From Acidimicrobiaceae bacterium (lineage in GTDB: Bacteria; Actinomycetota; Acidimicrobiia; Acidimicrobiales; RAAP-2): a DNA stretch of 64,000 nucleotides. The notes beneath the pieces were generated by a model. The model was not told the DNA's origin and ran no database searches. It saw nothing but the letters and a program-made list of their open reading frames with translations. The stretch covers positions 145,616 to 209,615 of the forward strand of contig PKXJ01000031.1 in NCBI GenBank assembly GCA_003132305.1, in the 5' to 3' direction. This document shows positions 51,222 to 59,622 of this stretch, piece after piece; position 1 is the stretch's first letter; every line of letters begins with the position of its first letter. A program made the position numbers and the translations under genes.

Positions 51222-53090
51222 TCAAGTGACGCTCGACGTTTTCCGAACTTTCGCCGGAAGGGCACTTCGTGTAAGCACCGTGGCCGTCGTCCAGTACGCC
51301 GTAATGTTGTAGCCGTGCGTGACGAGTACCTGCTCGACCGCGGCCTCCCAACCTCGTGGATAACCCGCCACGAGTTCACCCCACGCCTCCTGGGAGGTGC
51401 TGAGAATGATGAACGACGGCCGAGCCTTTAGTAGGAGGGACTCGTCGTGGTGCACGGTACTTCCTCCGTCGTCGACGGAGAGGATACCTACGGTGTTGAT
51501 ACGTTGATACTCGATGGGCAAGAAATAGTCGACCGATCCAATCGTTTCGCCCCGATGAGCGTGAGCGTACGCGTAAGTTACCGCCGCCAGCTCGCCGCGT
51601 GAAAATGAGTCGTACGCGTCATTGCCACCTCGCGCCACCGTCGTTGCGATCGAGAATCCGAGCACGACGATGACGACGGCGACGCGCAGTGCCGTTCGGC
51701 CGAACCGGCCTATTCGACGTCGTGGAACCAAGCCACGAATCGAGCCGTGGTGACTTGGCAGGATGGCCGACGCGGCCAACAAAGCTATGAAGGGGAGGGC
51801 GTAAAAGACAACTCGCAGGAATGCTTCGCCACCGTACGTCTGGGCGAGGACGAGAAGGAATGGCGCCGCCGCAAGAACTTCGAGCAAGCGCGAGTCGGTG
51901 AATCGCCGGAGAAAACCGACTCCACCGAGAAATAGGAGGGCGGCCGTGACGAGGATGCGGAGTTCCACGATGATCAAGTGGCTAGAACTCCCCGTGACGC
52001 GACTGGTCACGTTGGATGCGACGGTACTGCCCAACTGTCCCGCCGACCCGAAGATGAGATTGAGGTGGCCGGCCCAGAAATTACTGGCGCCTAAGCTGAG
52101 CCATCCAGTGGAGAGAAGTACCACGGCGACGACGAGCTCTGGTCGGCCAAGGCGTCTCGTGATGAGACAGGCTCCGAGCGCCAACAATATGGCGAAGGGC
52201 GTCAGTTGATGACTCATCGATGACGCGAGACAGATCAGCACCACGAGGGCGAGGACGCTCAAAATGGCCCCACTGCTCCACTCACTAGTGGCGTCGTGTC
52301 CTTCAAAGCGCGAGAGTGTGGCGATGGACCGTATCTGAGCTATTCGCTCTCGCCAGACGTGTCGGAGCGGAGGCTGAATGTTTGCCCGGATTGGCTGCCA
52401 ACAAGCCAGCACCGCGGCGATGACGACGAGGAAGAATAGAAAATTCAGCGCTTGTGGCGAAAAGTAGTCCTGGAAGATCCAATTTGTCGCGTAGTAAAGG
52501 GCGACCCCGAGCCAACCCGCTCTCTTACTTACGCCCGAAACACGCGCAATGACGAGCAACGGTGCCAGGTAGGCCAACTCGATCACCAGCGGGAACCACC
52601 GCAAGAATCCGTAGGCGTTCGCCTGTCCCGCGAACGCGACCAGAACGGCGCTGAGGGTCAGTCCCCCCGGCCAGGAGAATCGGGCGTCGAAGCTGTTGAG
52701 CAGGTGTCCGTGCTGGACTACGTACTGAACGAATCCGGCAATAAGCCAGGAATCCGAGAGGGTCGCTACGGGCTCGATCGCCGGTCCCGTGCCGTAGAGA
52801 AAGACGACGAGGACGATAATAAGAAAGATCAGGCGATTCGATTTCAAGGGTGTTCGAAGCAGTTCTGCGGCGAAACCCACGACGACCAGAAAGAGTCCGA
52901 CGAAGTACGTCCATCCGAGCACGGAGACCAGTCCGTAGGGACCCATTCGAAGGAAGTTTGCCTGAAGGACGGTGACCATCCAGAGAACCAGGCCAGCAAG
53001 TCCGAGAGAAGTGCCGAGGCCGACGCCAGAGCGCTGACGAGATGACGGGAACGTCTTTGGCTGTGCCGTCAGTGGGCTGAGTTCAAGCAA
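51222..53090 (-). CDS. Large multi-pass membrane protein (polymerase or glycosyltransferase-like), exopolysaccharide region
   Basis: 622 residues from TTG 53090; the track start at 53162 lies inside the upstream gene, whose stop overlaps this TTG. There are about 12-14 hydrophobic helices (VVVGFAAELL, FLIIVLVVFLYGTGP, AYLAPLLVIARVSG, FLFFLVVIAAVLACW, ILSVLALVVLICLASSM). Hydrophilic loops include one large extracellular loop, and the C-terminal ~120 residues are soluble. Such proteins (Wzy-like or GT-C-like) occur in exopolysaccharide loci, and no decisive motif is visible. It is last in a coupled three-gene operon with a 73-residue and a 291-residue membrane protein. Confidence 0.7.
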   Translation of the reverse strand: MLELSPLTAQPKTFPSSRQRSGVGLGTSLGLAGLVLWMVTVLQANFLRMGPYGLVSVLGWTYFVGLFLVVVGFAAELLRTPLKSNRLIFLIIVLVVFLYGTGPAIEPVATLSDSWLIAGFVQYVVQHGHLLNSFDARFSWPGGLTLSAVLVAFAGQANAYGFLRWFPLVIELAYLAPLLVIARVSGVSKRAGWLGVALYYATNWIFQDYFSPQALNFLFFLVVIAAVLACWQPIRANIQPPLRHVWRERIAQIRSIATLSRFEGHDATSEWSSGAILSVLALVVLICLASSMSHQLTPFAILLALGACLITRRLGRPELVVAVVLLSTGWLSLGASNFWAGHLNLIFGSAGQLGSTVASNVTSRVTGSSSHLIIVELRILVTAALLFLGGVGFLRRFTDSRLLEVLAAAPFLLVLAQTYGGEAFLRVVFYALPFIALLAASAILPSHHGSIRGLVPRRRIGRFGRTALRVAVVIVVLGFSIATTVARGGNDAYDSFSRGELAAVTYAYAHAHRGETIGSVDYFLPIEYQRINTVGILSVDDGGSTVHHDESLLLKARPSFIILSTSQEAWGELVAGYPRGWEAAVEQVLVTHGYNITAYWTTATVLTRSALPAKVRKTSSVT

Positions 53091-53304
53091 GAGTCTTGAA
53101 CCTGAGAATGACGAGGACGATGTAAAGCACGAGCAGACCGACGAGCGACGAATTGAGCACAATTGTCATCCATCGTGAGTGCGCCGCGCCAGAGACCGCG
53201 CGCCAAGCTCGCACGCTCGCGAGAACAAGGCACACGAGCATGACAGTGAAGACAACTGGTGCGTCAACCCAGCCGCTAGAACTAGCGAGCAAGACGTAGG
53301 TCAT
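53083..53304 (-). CDS. Small membrane protein, 73 residues
   Basis: From ATG 53304, whose stop-start overlap (ATGA) with the upstream gene at 53301-53304 fixes the start. It begins MTYVLLASSSGWVDAPVVFT, with two hydrophobic segments (VVFTVMLVCLVLASVRAW and SLVGLLVLYIVLVILRF). It overlaps the next gene's TTG start. It has the size of a helper subunit for the large membrane protein. No family is recognised. The track ORF starting at 53403 adds 33 non-homologous codons. Confidence 0.7.
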   Translation of the reverse strand: MTYVLLASSSGWVDAPVVFTVMLVCLVLASVRAWRAVSGAAHSRWMTIVLNSSLVGLLVLYIVLVILRFKTLA

Positions 53305-54176
53305 CTCAATGGTCGCTGAACTCGATGGGCGTCTCGAGCATGCCAGACCAAGAATGGTGCACAGATCACGCAGGTCAACTCTTCGAAGGCAACTGGATGC
53401 CACAGATTGAGCGTCAACATCATCTGACCCGCGACCATGATGATTGCCAGACTCCCGGCAATGGACAGTCCCACTTCCAACGCGGCGTTACGAAGTTTCA
53501 GCAGTCCGACCACCGACCAACCAGGCGTAACGACCCCCAAGAGAAGGCCGAGTACGAAGCGAGAGGGACCGTGAATGTTCCCCATCGTCATGGCGAGTGT
53601 CACTAAGTCCAGTAGCAACAACGACATCGAGATGATGGTTCGTGCGTTCCACGTCGCGATGAGCTCAACGATCTGACGGTGGTCGCGGACCCTCGAGGTA
53701 TTGGTCACGTTCGAATCAGAGTCTAGAGACGCGTGGGAATCGCTGATGGTCTTACGCCCAGCGCTAGGCGCGTAGCGATGAAGTGGGGCCGGAGCCTCGT
53801 CCTTCAAGTTGTGTCGAACGAGGCGTTGAGAGAGTGTACGTTGGCACGCCTCGTACAGGGCTTCGCGCGCGACGTCGGGAACCGAATTGGGCACACAGAA
53901 GAGACCCGGCACGCCTCCGCGCTGCGCCGCCTCGTCGGCGCTAACGGCGTTGCCACGAAGTCGAAAGATCTGTGAGCCAATGGAGTCGCCCTCCACGGTC
54001 AGTATTGCGTCACTCAGTTGGTAGTGGGTCGACAACAGATCGAGGGCCGCGTAGACAAAACCGATACCAGATTCGTGTAGAGACAACTCCGCGAGCTCCG
54101 CGCCGAAGTCCGTTGGCTCGGAAGTCTGCGGCGAATGGTCGTCCTCTTGCGGGGTTGAACTCTCTCCTGATTTCAT
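53301..54176 (-). CDS. Membrane protein with large N-terminal cytoplasmic region
   Basis: 291 residues. The N-terminal ~175 residues are soluble and acidic (SLHESGIGFVYAALDLLSTH; DVAREALYEACQRTLSQRLV). The C-terminal part has about four transmembrane helices (TIISMSLLLLDLVTLAM, FVLGLLLGVVTPGWSVVGL, VGLSIAGSLAIIMVAGQMML, LTCVICAPFLVWHARD). I recognise no family. Its stop overlaps the start of the 73-residue protein (ATGA). It may regulate or scaffold the polymer-export protein downstream. The ATG at 54176 begins MKSGESSTPQEDDH. Confidence 0.65.
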   Translation of the reverse strand: MKSGESSTPQEDDHSPQTSEPTDFGAELAELSLHESGIGFVYAALDLLSTHYQLSDAILTVEGDSIGSQIFRLRGNAVSADEAAQRGGVPGLFCVPNSVPDVAREALYEACQRTLSQRLVRHNLKDEAPAPLHRYAPSAGRKTISDSHASLDSDSNVTNTSRVRDHRQIVELIATWNARTIISMSLLLLDLVTLAMTMGNIHGPSRFVLGLLLGVVTPGWSVVGLLKLRNAALEVGLSIAGSLAIIMVAGQMMLTLNLWHPVAFEELTCVICAPFLVWHARDAHRVQRPLR

Positions 54177-54318
54177 TGAAACATCCGTTTACCGCTCACG
54201 CTTCGTCAATTAGAATATGCGGGGTCCACCAGCAATGCGGGTTAATGAAGTCTGACACATCAGGACGTTGGTGCGACCGGCATGAAGAAAAAACAACCAA
54301 AGGGCGCGGGTGAACACG

Positions 54319-56595
54319 TCAAGCTGACCTTCGAGATCTCACCGAACTTAGAAAATAGGCCAACGGACCGTAGAGCATTCCCAACAATTGATTGAAGTTT
54401 GTACGCAATGGGTAGCTCGGGTCAGAGCTGGGCGAGCGAAGCCCACGTCGCTTCGTTATGAGCCTGAAAGCTTCCGGCATGCGACGGACGATCTCAACGA
54501 TGCGCCGAGGATCTCTGACTATTAGCTCCGTAAACATGGCGCTGAGACCTACGCCGTAGCCGAAAACCTGGTCCATGAATTCGTCCTCGGACGCTCGGTG
54601 CGTGTGGCGTACCAGCGCGGCCGGCTCGAAGGCGACCGCACCACCCGCGAGGACGATATCCATGAAGAGTTTCAAGTCCTCGCCGCCTCTCGCTGGCGTC
54701 CCCACGCCCAACAAAACATCGAACCCCCCCCTTTGTTCGAGCGTTGATCGACGGATCGCCATATTGCAGCCGGCGCCAAATTTGCCGGGTGCGTAGGGGA
54801 ACATGTGGTCGACCCCCGCCAGGAGTTCGACACTCATAATCTCTAAGTGAAAGGAGCGCGTGAATCCGCCGTAGAACTCCTCAAACCACAACTGCGGCTG
54901 CGTCGCCAGTTCTCCTGGAAGCACCAGACCGCCAATGGCGTCGACCTCGGGGCTGAGGACGAATCTAGTGCCCAAGGCCCTGAGCCAGTTCGGGTCGACG
55001 AAAGCGTCATCGTCGGTGAACGCGACGAACTCTCCCGTCGCCAACGCCATCCCTCGGTTTCGTGCGGCCGATGCTCCTGGTCTCGACTCTTTGATGGTAC
55101 GAACACGTTCGCCTCCGGGAAACGCTGGCAGCGGTTCGACAGGATCTCCGACTCGGTTGTCGACGATGATGACTTCAAACTCCGGATAGTTCAAGGCGAG
55201 CAATGATTCCACCGTTCGAGACAGAAGCGCAGGGTGACGATAGATGGTGGGCACCACCACCGAAGCGGGCGGAAGCTGTTTGTCGGGAAGGAATTGAGGA
55301 AGTGACGAAGTGGACTTCGAAAAGGTTCTCTTCAACTCGTTCACGAACTGCTCCGACAAACCTTCTTCGACCGCGCGCGTTTCGAATACGCCAACGACCT
55401 GGCCCTGCTTCACCACCTCAACCCAGACTCGCTGGCCCGGTGTCGAATTGATCGCCACGACCGGCGTCTTCGCGTCAACGTCAACTTGGACTTGGACGAG
55501 TGGACGCCATTGACGTGGATAGATAGGCGATTCATCCCTCGCGTGTTCGGGCTCGCGAAATGTCGTGAGATTATTCTTCGAACGACGTTTGGGCGGTCGC
55601 TCGAGCGAGCGAGAACCAGCGCCGTCTTTTAACGTCCCTAGTAAGAGATCGTTCTCACCGTCGACTGCCTTCAGGGGAGATCGTCGCAGGGCTACTCGTC
55701 CTCGAAATAGTCCCGCCGCCGCGATGAAAGTTCCGGCAATCACCAGTGCCGTTCGCGTCAAGGCGGTGCGGGGCTGACGAGTGAACATTCGTGCGTTCCC
55801 CCAGATCTCTCGAGGCAGCGACTTCGTGACGTGTTTGCGCTCGGCTGACAGACCCGAGCCCGTGCCCACCAGGGACGATACCGCGGCCTTAGAGAGACCC
55901 TCGGCCCAGCAGCGCGACCAGAAGTAGTGCCAAGTGAGTCGGGACGCTGGCACCCGATGGTGAACCACCGCCCTGCGCGCCAGTTGGAAGCGCTCGTCTG
56001 GAAAGCTCGAAGTGTAACGAATGCAGAGCTCCGTCTCTTCGCAGCCGAGGGGCGTCAAGCCAACTCGGCCGATTCCCGAGGTGAATCCGCCCACAGCGGT
56101 GAAGACGCTTCGTCGAATGGCCATGTTCGCGCCGATTGGATTTCGTATCGGCGCACCTTCAGGCGGCAGGCCTGCGTAGCTGCAACCAAGGATCCAATAA
56201 AACGTCTCGGGAAACCAAGGCGCGTACTTGATCTCCCAGTAGGGAAGTATCCACCCGCCGCAACCCGCGACGGTGGGGTCACTCATTGGAGCAATTAACT
56301 CTTGGAGCCACCTTGGCTCGGCGAAGGCATCATCATCGAGAAACGCAATGATCTCGCCAGAGGACTTGGCCACGCCCGTGTTGCGCGCGCCCGAGAGGCC
56401 CTTGGTCATCTGATTAGATACCACTTCAGCGCCGTTCAGCTCGAGTGACGCTCGATCATAAAGTTCTTCGTTGTAGTCAATGACGACGATGACTTCTGAA
56501 GGCGTGACCGACTGCTCCGTGCACGATCGTACGGCAGCCTCGAGGGCATCCCACCGGTCCAGGGTGTAGGCACAAATGACTACTGAGACGTTCAT
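54319..56595 (-). CDS. Two-domain glycosyltransferase with two GT2 catalytic cores
   Basis: 758 residues. GT2 core 1 covers about 1-290 (VSVVICAYTLDRWDALEAAV; SGARNTGVAKSSG; AFLDDDAFAEPRWLQEL), with a hydrophobic stretch at about 285-300 (VIAGTFIAAAGLFRG). A linker and beta module (QVQVDVDAKTPVVAINSTPG) follow, then GT2 core 2 at about 450-690 (SVVVPTIYRHPALLSRTVES; SAARNRGMALATGEFVAFTD; DDAFVDPNWLRALGTRF; VGTPARGGEDLK). Both DxD motifs look intact. Core 2 with the module resembles the 40522-41910 protein. Such double transferases can add two sugars in turn. It is 5 nt downstream of the 404-residue protein and belongs to an operon. Confidence 0.88.
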   Translation of the reverse strand: MNVSVVICAYTLDRWDALEAAVRSCTEQSVTPSEVIVVIDYNEELYDRASLELNGAEVVSNQMTKGLSGARNTGVAKSSGEIIAFLDDDAFAEPRWLQELIAPMSDPTVAGCGGWILPYWEIKYAPWFPETFYWILGCSYAGLPPEGAPIRNPIGANMAIRRSVFTAVGGFTSGIGRVGLTPLGCEETELCIRYTSSFPDERFQLARRAVVHHRVPASRLTWHYFWSRCWAEGLSKAAVSSLVGTGSGLSAERKHVTKSLPREIWGNARMFTRQPRTALTRTALVIAGTFIAAAGLFRGRVALRRSPLKAVDGENDLLLGTLKDGAGSRSLERPPKRRSKNNLTTFREPEHARDESPIYPRQWRPLVQVQVDVDAKTPVVAINSTPGQRVWVEVVKQGQVVGVFETRAVEEGLSEQFVNELKRTFSKSTSSLPQFLPDKQLPPASVVVPTIYRHPALLSRTVESLLALNYPEFEVIIVDNRVGDPVEPLPAFPGGERVRTIKESRPGASAARNRGMALATGEFVAFTDDDAFVDPNWLRALGTRFVLSPEVDAIGGLVLPGELATQPQLWFEEFYGGFTRSFHLEIMSVELLAGVDHMFPYAPGKFGAGCNMAIRRSTLEQRGGFDVLLGVGTPARGGEDLKLFMDIVLAGGAVAFEPAALVRHTHRASEDEFMDQVFGYGVGLSAMFTELIVRDPRRIVEIVRRMPEAFRLITKRRGLRSPSSDPSYPLRTNFNQLLGMLYGPLAYFLSSVRSRRSA

Positions 56596-56600
56596 GCGAA

Positions 56601-57791
56601 CTATGTAGTGGACTCAAGGAATCGGACTGCTTCGAGAGATCTCTTCAGATTTACGTTGTCTCGGCTTCGTGGTGAAACAACCGCGTCGGCGCGATTCGTG
56701 TCATTCTGCGTCGCCCCTAACCGATCAGCAAGTTCGCACCACGCCGTAGGACTTGGGAATCCCAAGTCACTAAGTCGAAGTGCGTGCGAGAGGGCAACGT
56801 GTACCGATGCTGGTTGGCTATGGTTCGCCAGGAGCCCTCCTACATAGCCGCGGCCCACGGGAGGCCGTTTAGAGTTGGCGAGCACGACCGTCGCGATTCC
56901 GCAGTCCATCGCGGTGGAGAATGCCCGTGAGTCATGGACCGGGTCCGCCATACTGAGGGCCGATGAAAGGTCACAGAGCTCTTGAAGATCCGAGGACGAA
57001 ATATCATCACCAATGAGCTCCACGTGACTGGCGTGGTAGCTATTTGCAACAATGCTCAGGACCTCCCGGCTGGCGAATCGCATCACTACTTGAAGTTTGT
57101 GACCACTGATCCGCGCGTCGGGGATGGCGTCAAAAGCCGCCAGTAGGACCGCCAAGGAGTTAATATCTTCCTTCTGCAGAAATGCCGTTATGACGCCTCT
57201 TGGGGCGCGACCACTTCGGCCCCCCAGTGACAGGGCCCGCAGCGATTCGACGCTCGGACCCGAAGAGCCGAACATCGACGCCAGCTCTTTGGCCTCTGAC
57301 GCGTCCCCCACGATGACTAAATCTGCCTTATAAATAGTGTCAACGAGCGTGACAGCCCTCGCTTGGTTCGACTCGGGAAGACTCGCGCAGATGACCGTCG
57401 TCGACGCGCCGGCGGCCTTCGCGACGTCGACGAACTGGCGAATCCAGCTGTTGTCGATTCCGGGCCACGCGTAAGCAATGGCGGTATGAACTTCCGGACC
57501 GATCCAGAACCGAAACGCACTTTTGCGCGTCCGAGCACCCATCGGGGCCTTGTGTCGGACGACGTTGGCGTTACTGTGCGCCACGTGGGCCGCCGCCAAC
57601 GAGGGCGCTCTATCGAGTCGTACGGTCGGATGAGCTCCGAGGTCCGCCTCAATGCGCAGGACCGGCGTGGTCATCGCGATCGCCGACACGATTTCGGAGA
57701 CGATGATCCCCGGTATGGTCAGCGTCGAACTGGGCCCGGCGACGACAACGCCGTGTTGAACATCACGATCATCGATCGCGGTCGTCGTCAT
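56601..57791 (-). CDS. Unknown protein in the glycosyltransferase operon
   Basis: 396 residues from ATG 57791; an ATG at 57815 is the alternative start but lies inside the upstream GT2 gene. No domain is recognised. The central part alternates strands and helices (FWIGPEVHTAIAYAWPGIDN, SLPESNQARAVTLVDTIYKA, DLVIVGDASEAKELASMFGS), hinting at a Rossmann-like or GT-B-like fold. There is no signal peptide, so it is probably cytoplasmic. It is sandwiched between two GT2 genes with a 7-nt gap upstream and a 5-nt gap downstream, so a role in the same glycan is likely, but its reaction is unknown. Confidence 0.7.
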   Translation of the reverse strand: MTTTAIDDRDVQHGVVVAGPSSTLTIPGIIVSEIVSAIAMTTPVLRIEADLGAHPTVRLDRAPSLAAAHVAHSNANVVRHKAPMGARTRKSAFRFWIGPEVHTAIAYAWPGIDNSWIRQFVDVAKAAGASTTVICASLPESNQARAVTLVDTIYKADLVIVGDASEAKELASMFGSSGPSVESLRALSLGGRSGRAPRGVITAFLQKEDINSLAVLLAAFDAIPDARISGHKLQVVMRFASREVLSIVANSYHASHVELIGDDISSSDLQELCDLSSALSMADPVHDSRAFSTAMDCGIATVVLANSKRPPVGRGYVGGLLANHSQPASVHVALSHALRLSDLGFPSPTAWCELADRLGATQNDTNRADAVVSPRSRDNVNLKRSLEAVRFLESTT

Positions 57792-57798
57792 TTCGTTC

Positions 57799-58557
57799 TC
57801 AGTCTGGTAGAGCATGATACTTTCGAAGTCTCTCTCGCAAAATTACGCGAAGGCACAGTAAGCCGTCACGAAAGGCGTTCAGATTACTGTTGCCATGAAT
57901 ACGGTGAGTTTCAAAACACGCGACCTCGACGGTTCGAAGACCCGCGCGGTGAGCACGGATGTCGATAAGTAGTTCAACTTCGAAGCCGTCCGTGTCGATC
58001 CGAATGGTGTCTAGACAGTCTGCCCACATTCCCTTGAAGCCGTACGTTCCGTCGGTGTAGCGCGCGCCAAAGAGCGTTCGTATCAGTAGACAGATACCCC
58101 AGTCGCCAAATCGACGTAGAGGGGTTATGTCGGCCGAGCCCCCTTCAGCGCAAAAACGGCTCCCTTTCGCGTAGTCCGCGCCAGCCAAGAGTGCGTCGCG
58201 GAAGGCTTCGATGTCCGCGCCGTCCATGGACCCGTCGGCATCCATGATGATGAGGAGGTCACCTTTCGCGACGCTGAGACCGGATCGCAGGGCGGCCCCT
58301 TTTCCACGCCGAAACTCCTCGACAATACGAACGTCGGGTCGCAACACTTTCGCGACACGTACCGTGTCGTCTTCGGAGCGACCATCAACCACAATTATCT
58401 CGTCAACCCACAGCGGGATTGTATTTATAACAAAGGCGAGGTTGTCGGCTTCGTTTAAGGTGGGGATGATGACCGAAACGGTCGCTAATTCCGGCGACGA
58501 ATATCGTTTTGGACCGGGGTCAACGGTCCTGGGCGTCCCAGGGTTGAGCGGGTGCAA
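57799..58557 (-). CDS. Glycosyltransferase family 2, dolichol-phosphate-mannose-synthase-like
   Basis: 252 residues from TTG 58557, 6 nt after AAGGAGGAAAGG. The GT2 core starts at about residue 25 (VSVIIPTLNEADNLAFVINT), with VVDGRSEDDTV and LIIMDADGSMDGADIEAF supplying the metal-binding acidic motif, and KGAALRSGL and GTYGFKGMW segments typical of polyprenyl-phosphate sugar transferases. The C-terminus lacks the large membrane domain of some relatives. It probably makes a polyprenyl-phosphate sugar or transfers a sugar to a lipid carrier. It is first in the operon with the 404-codon and the double-GT2 genes. Confidence 0.88.
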   Translation of the reverse strand: MHPLNPGTPRTVDPGPKRYSSPELATVSVIIPTLNEADNLAFVINTIPLWVDEIIVVDGRSEDDTVRVAKVLRPDVRIVEEFRRGKGAALRSGLSVAKGDLLIIMDADGSMDGADIEAFRDALLAGADYAKGSRFCAEGGSADITPLRRFGDWGICLLIRTLFGARYTDGTYGFKGMWADCLDTIRIDTDGFEVELLIDIRAHRAGLRTVEVACFETHRIHGNSNLNAFRDGLLCLRVILRERLRKYHALPD

Positions 58558-59622
58558 ACCTTTCCTCCTTATCAGCCCCTGCCTCGTAAATGGTGGCAGA
58601 GTTCTGCTCCATTGTCAATTTCGATGAAAGGACAATAGTTTTGGATTAAAATCCGTCAATCGGTCACGCCATTTTGGGGCCCCGCCACTTCAGGTGACGG
58701 GTTGGGCCCCTAGTTATAGGCGGCTTTCGTCGTTGCGTCAAGAGCGCCAAATTCGTCGCTCGTTGACGTGGCAAGTCCTCGTTCCTGACGTCGGCAATGA
58801 TTGGCCCACCCGACCCACGTGAACATCGTGAGGCAGGGTACTTCTCGTGTTTCAACGTTGTAGTTCGAGCGACTCGTTAGGGAAAAGTGAGAAGAACGAC
58901 TACCAGGCGGTGTGACCGGAAGAGGCGGCGAGACCCATCCGGACCGGGGTTCCGCTGCCCTTGAGCGGACGGGAAAGCTGTGAAGCGAAACGTCGAAACG
59001 CGTGTTGCACCATGGTGCGCGGAGGCGATCGGAGGAACATGGCGTTGCACCGCGCACCAATCGTGATCGGCGCTTTCATCACTTCATCGAGCGCAACTCC
59101 CGGAGTTTTTCGAGTCAACGTCTCTGACGACGCAGCAGTTGCGCTAGCCCCGGCACGCTTGGTGTTCGCTGATGTTGGTCAGTCACCACGTAAGAAGACT
59201 TGCGCCACTGATATCACGACGCTGGACCTCGTGCGCGGAGGTACCGGCTCCCGTGGAGAGTTTGGACTTGTGCGTGAACGAACTCGAGAACTACTGTTCC
59301 GAGCGGAATCACTACGCGCCGCACCTCGTTCAAGCGTGCGTCGTTGTTTCAGCGTTACAAAAGACGATGACTCACGTCGACCTCAGGGGTCTCGGTTCTT
59401 CGAGTCACCTCCACTAAGTCGTCTCGAAGGTCCGCTCCAACTGCCGACATGGCAGAAATTCCTTCATAGGGCTTATCCTCACGAGTGTGGTGAGACCTCT
59501 TTCGATGATGGCCCCTGTTTAGGACTGCTCGCCACTCAACGCCATCGTGACCGAGGCGAATCGCCCACCACAACCAGTGGGCAAGTTCCTTAAGACTGCT
59601 GCGTAGCCATCACGATCATTAA
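58558..59622. other. Long gene-poor stretch; possible decayed gene on the minus strand
   Basis: About 1.07 kb without a convincing gene. The minus-strand frame ending near 58900 (track ORF 58900-59118, open further upstream to about 59200) reads like a protein C-terminus (KAPITIGARCNAMFLRSPPR, then VRMGLAASSGHTAW) but has no recognised family. Plus-strand ORF 58961-59593 covers the same DNA with unusual composition. I treat both as unproven and suspect a decayed gene. Confidence 0.4.

Noticed and set aside
58961-59593. Plus-strand ORF of 210 codons
   Set aside because: It has odd composition and no domain, and it competes with a minus-strand frame; neither is supported enough to call a gene.
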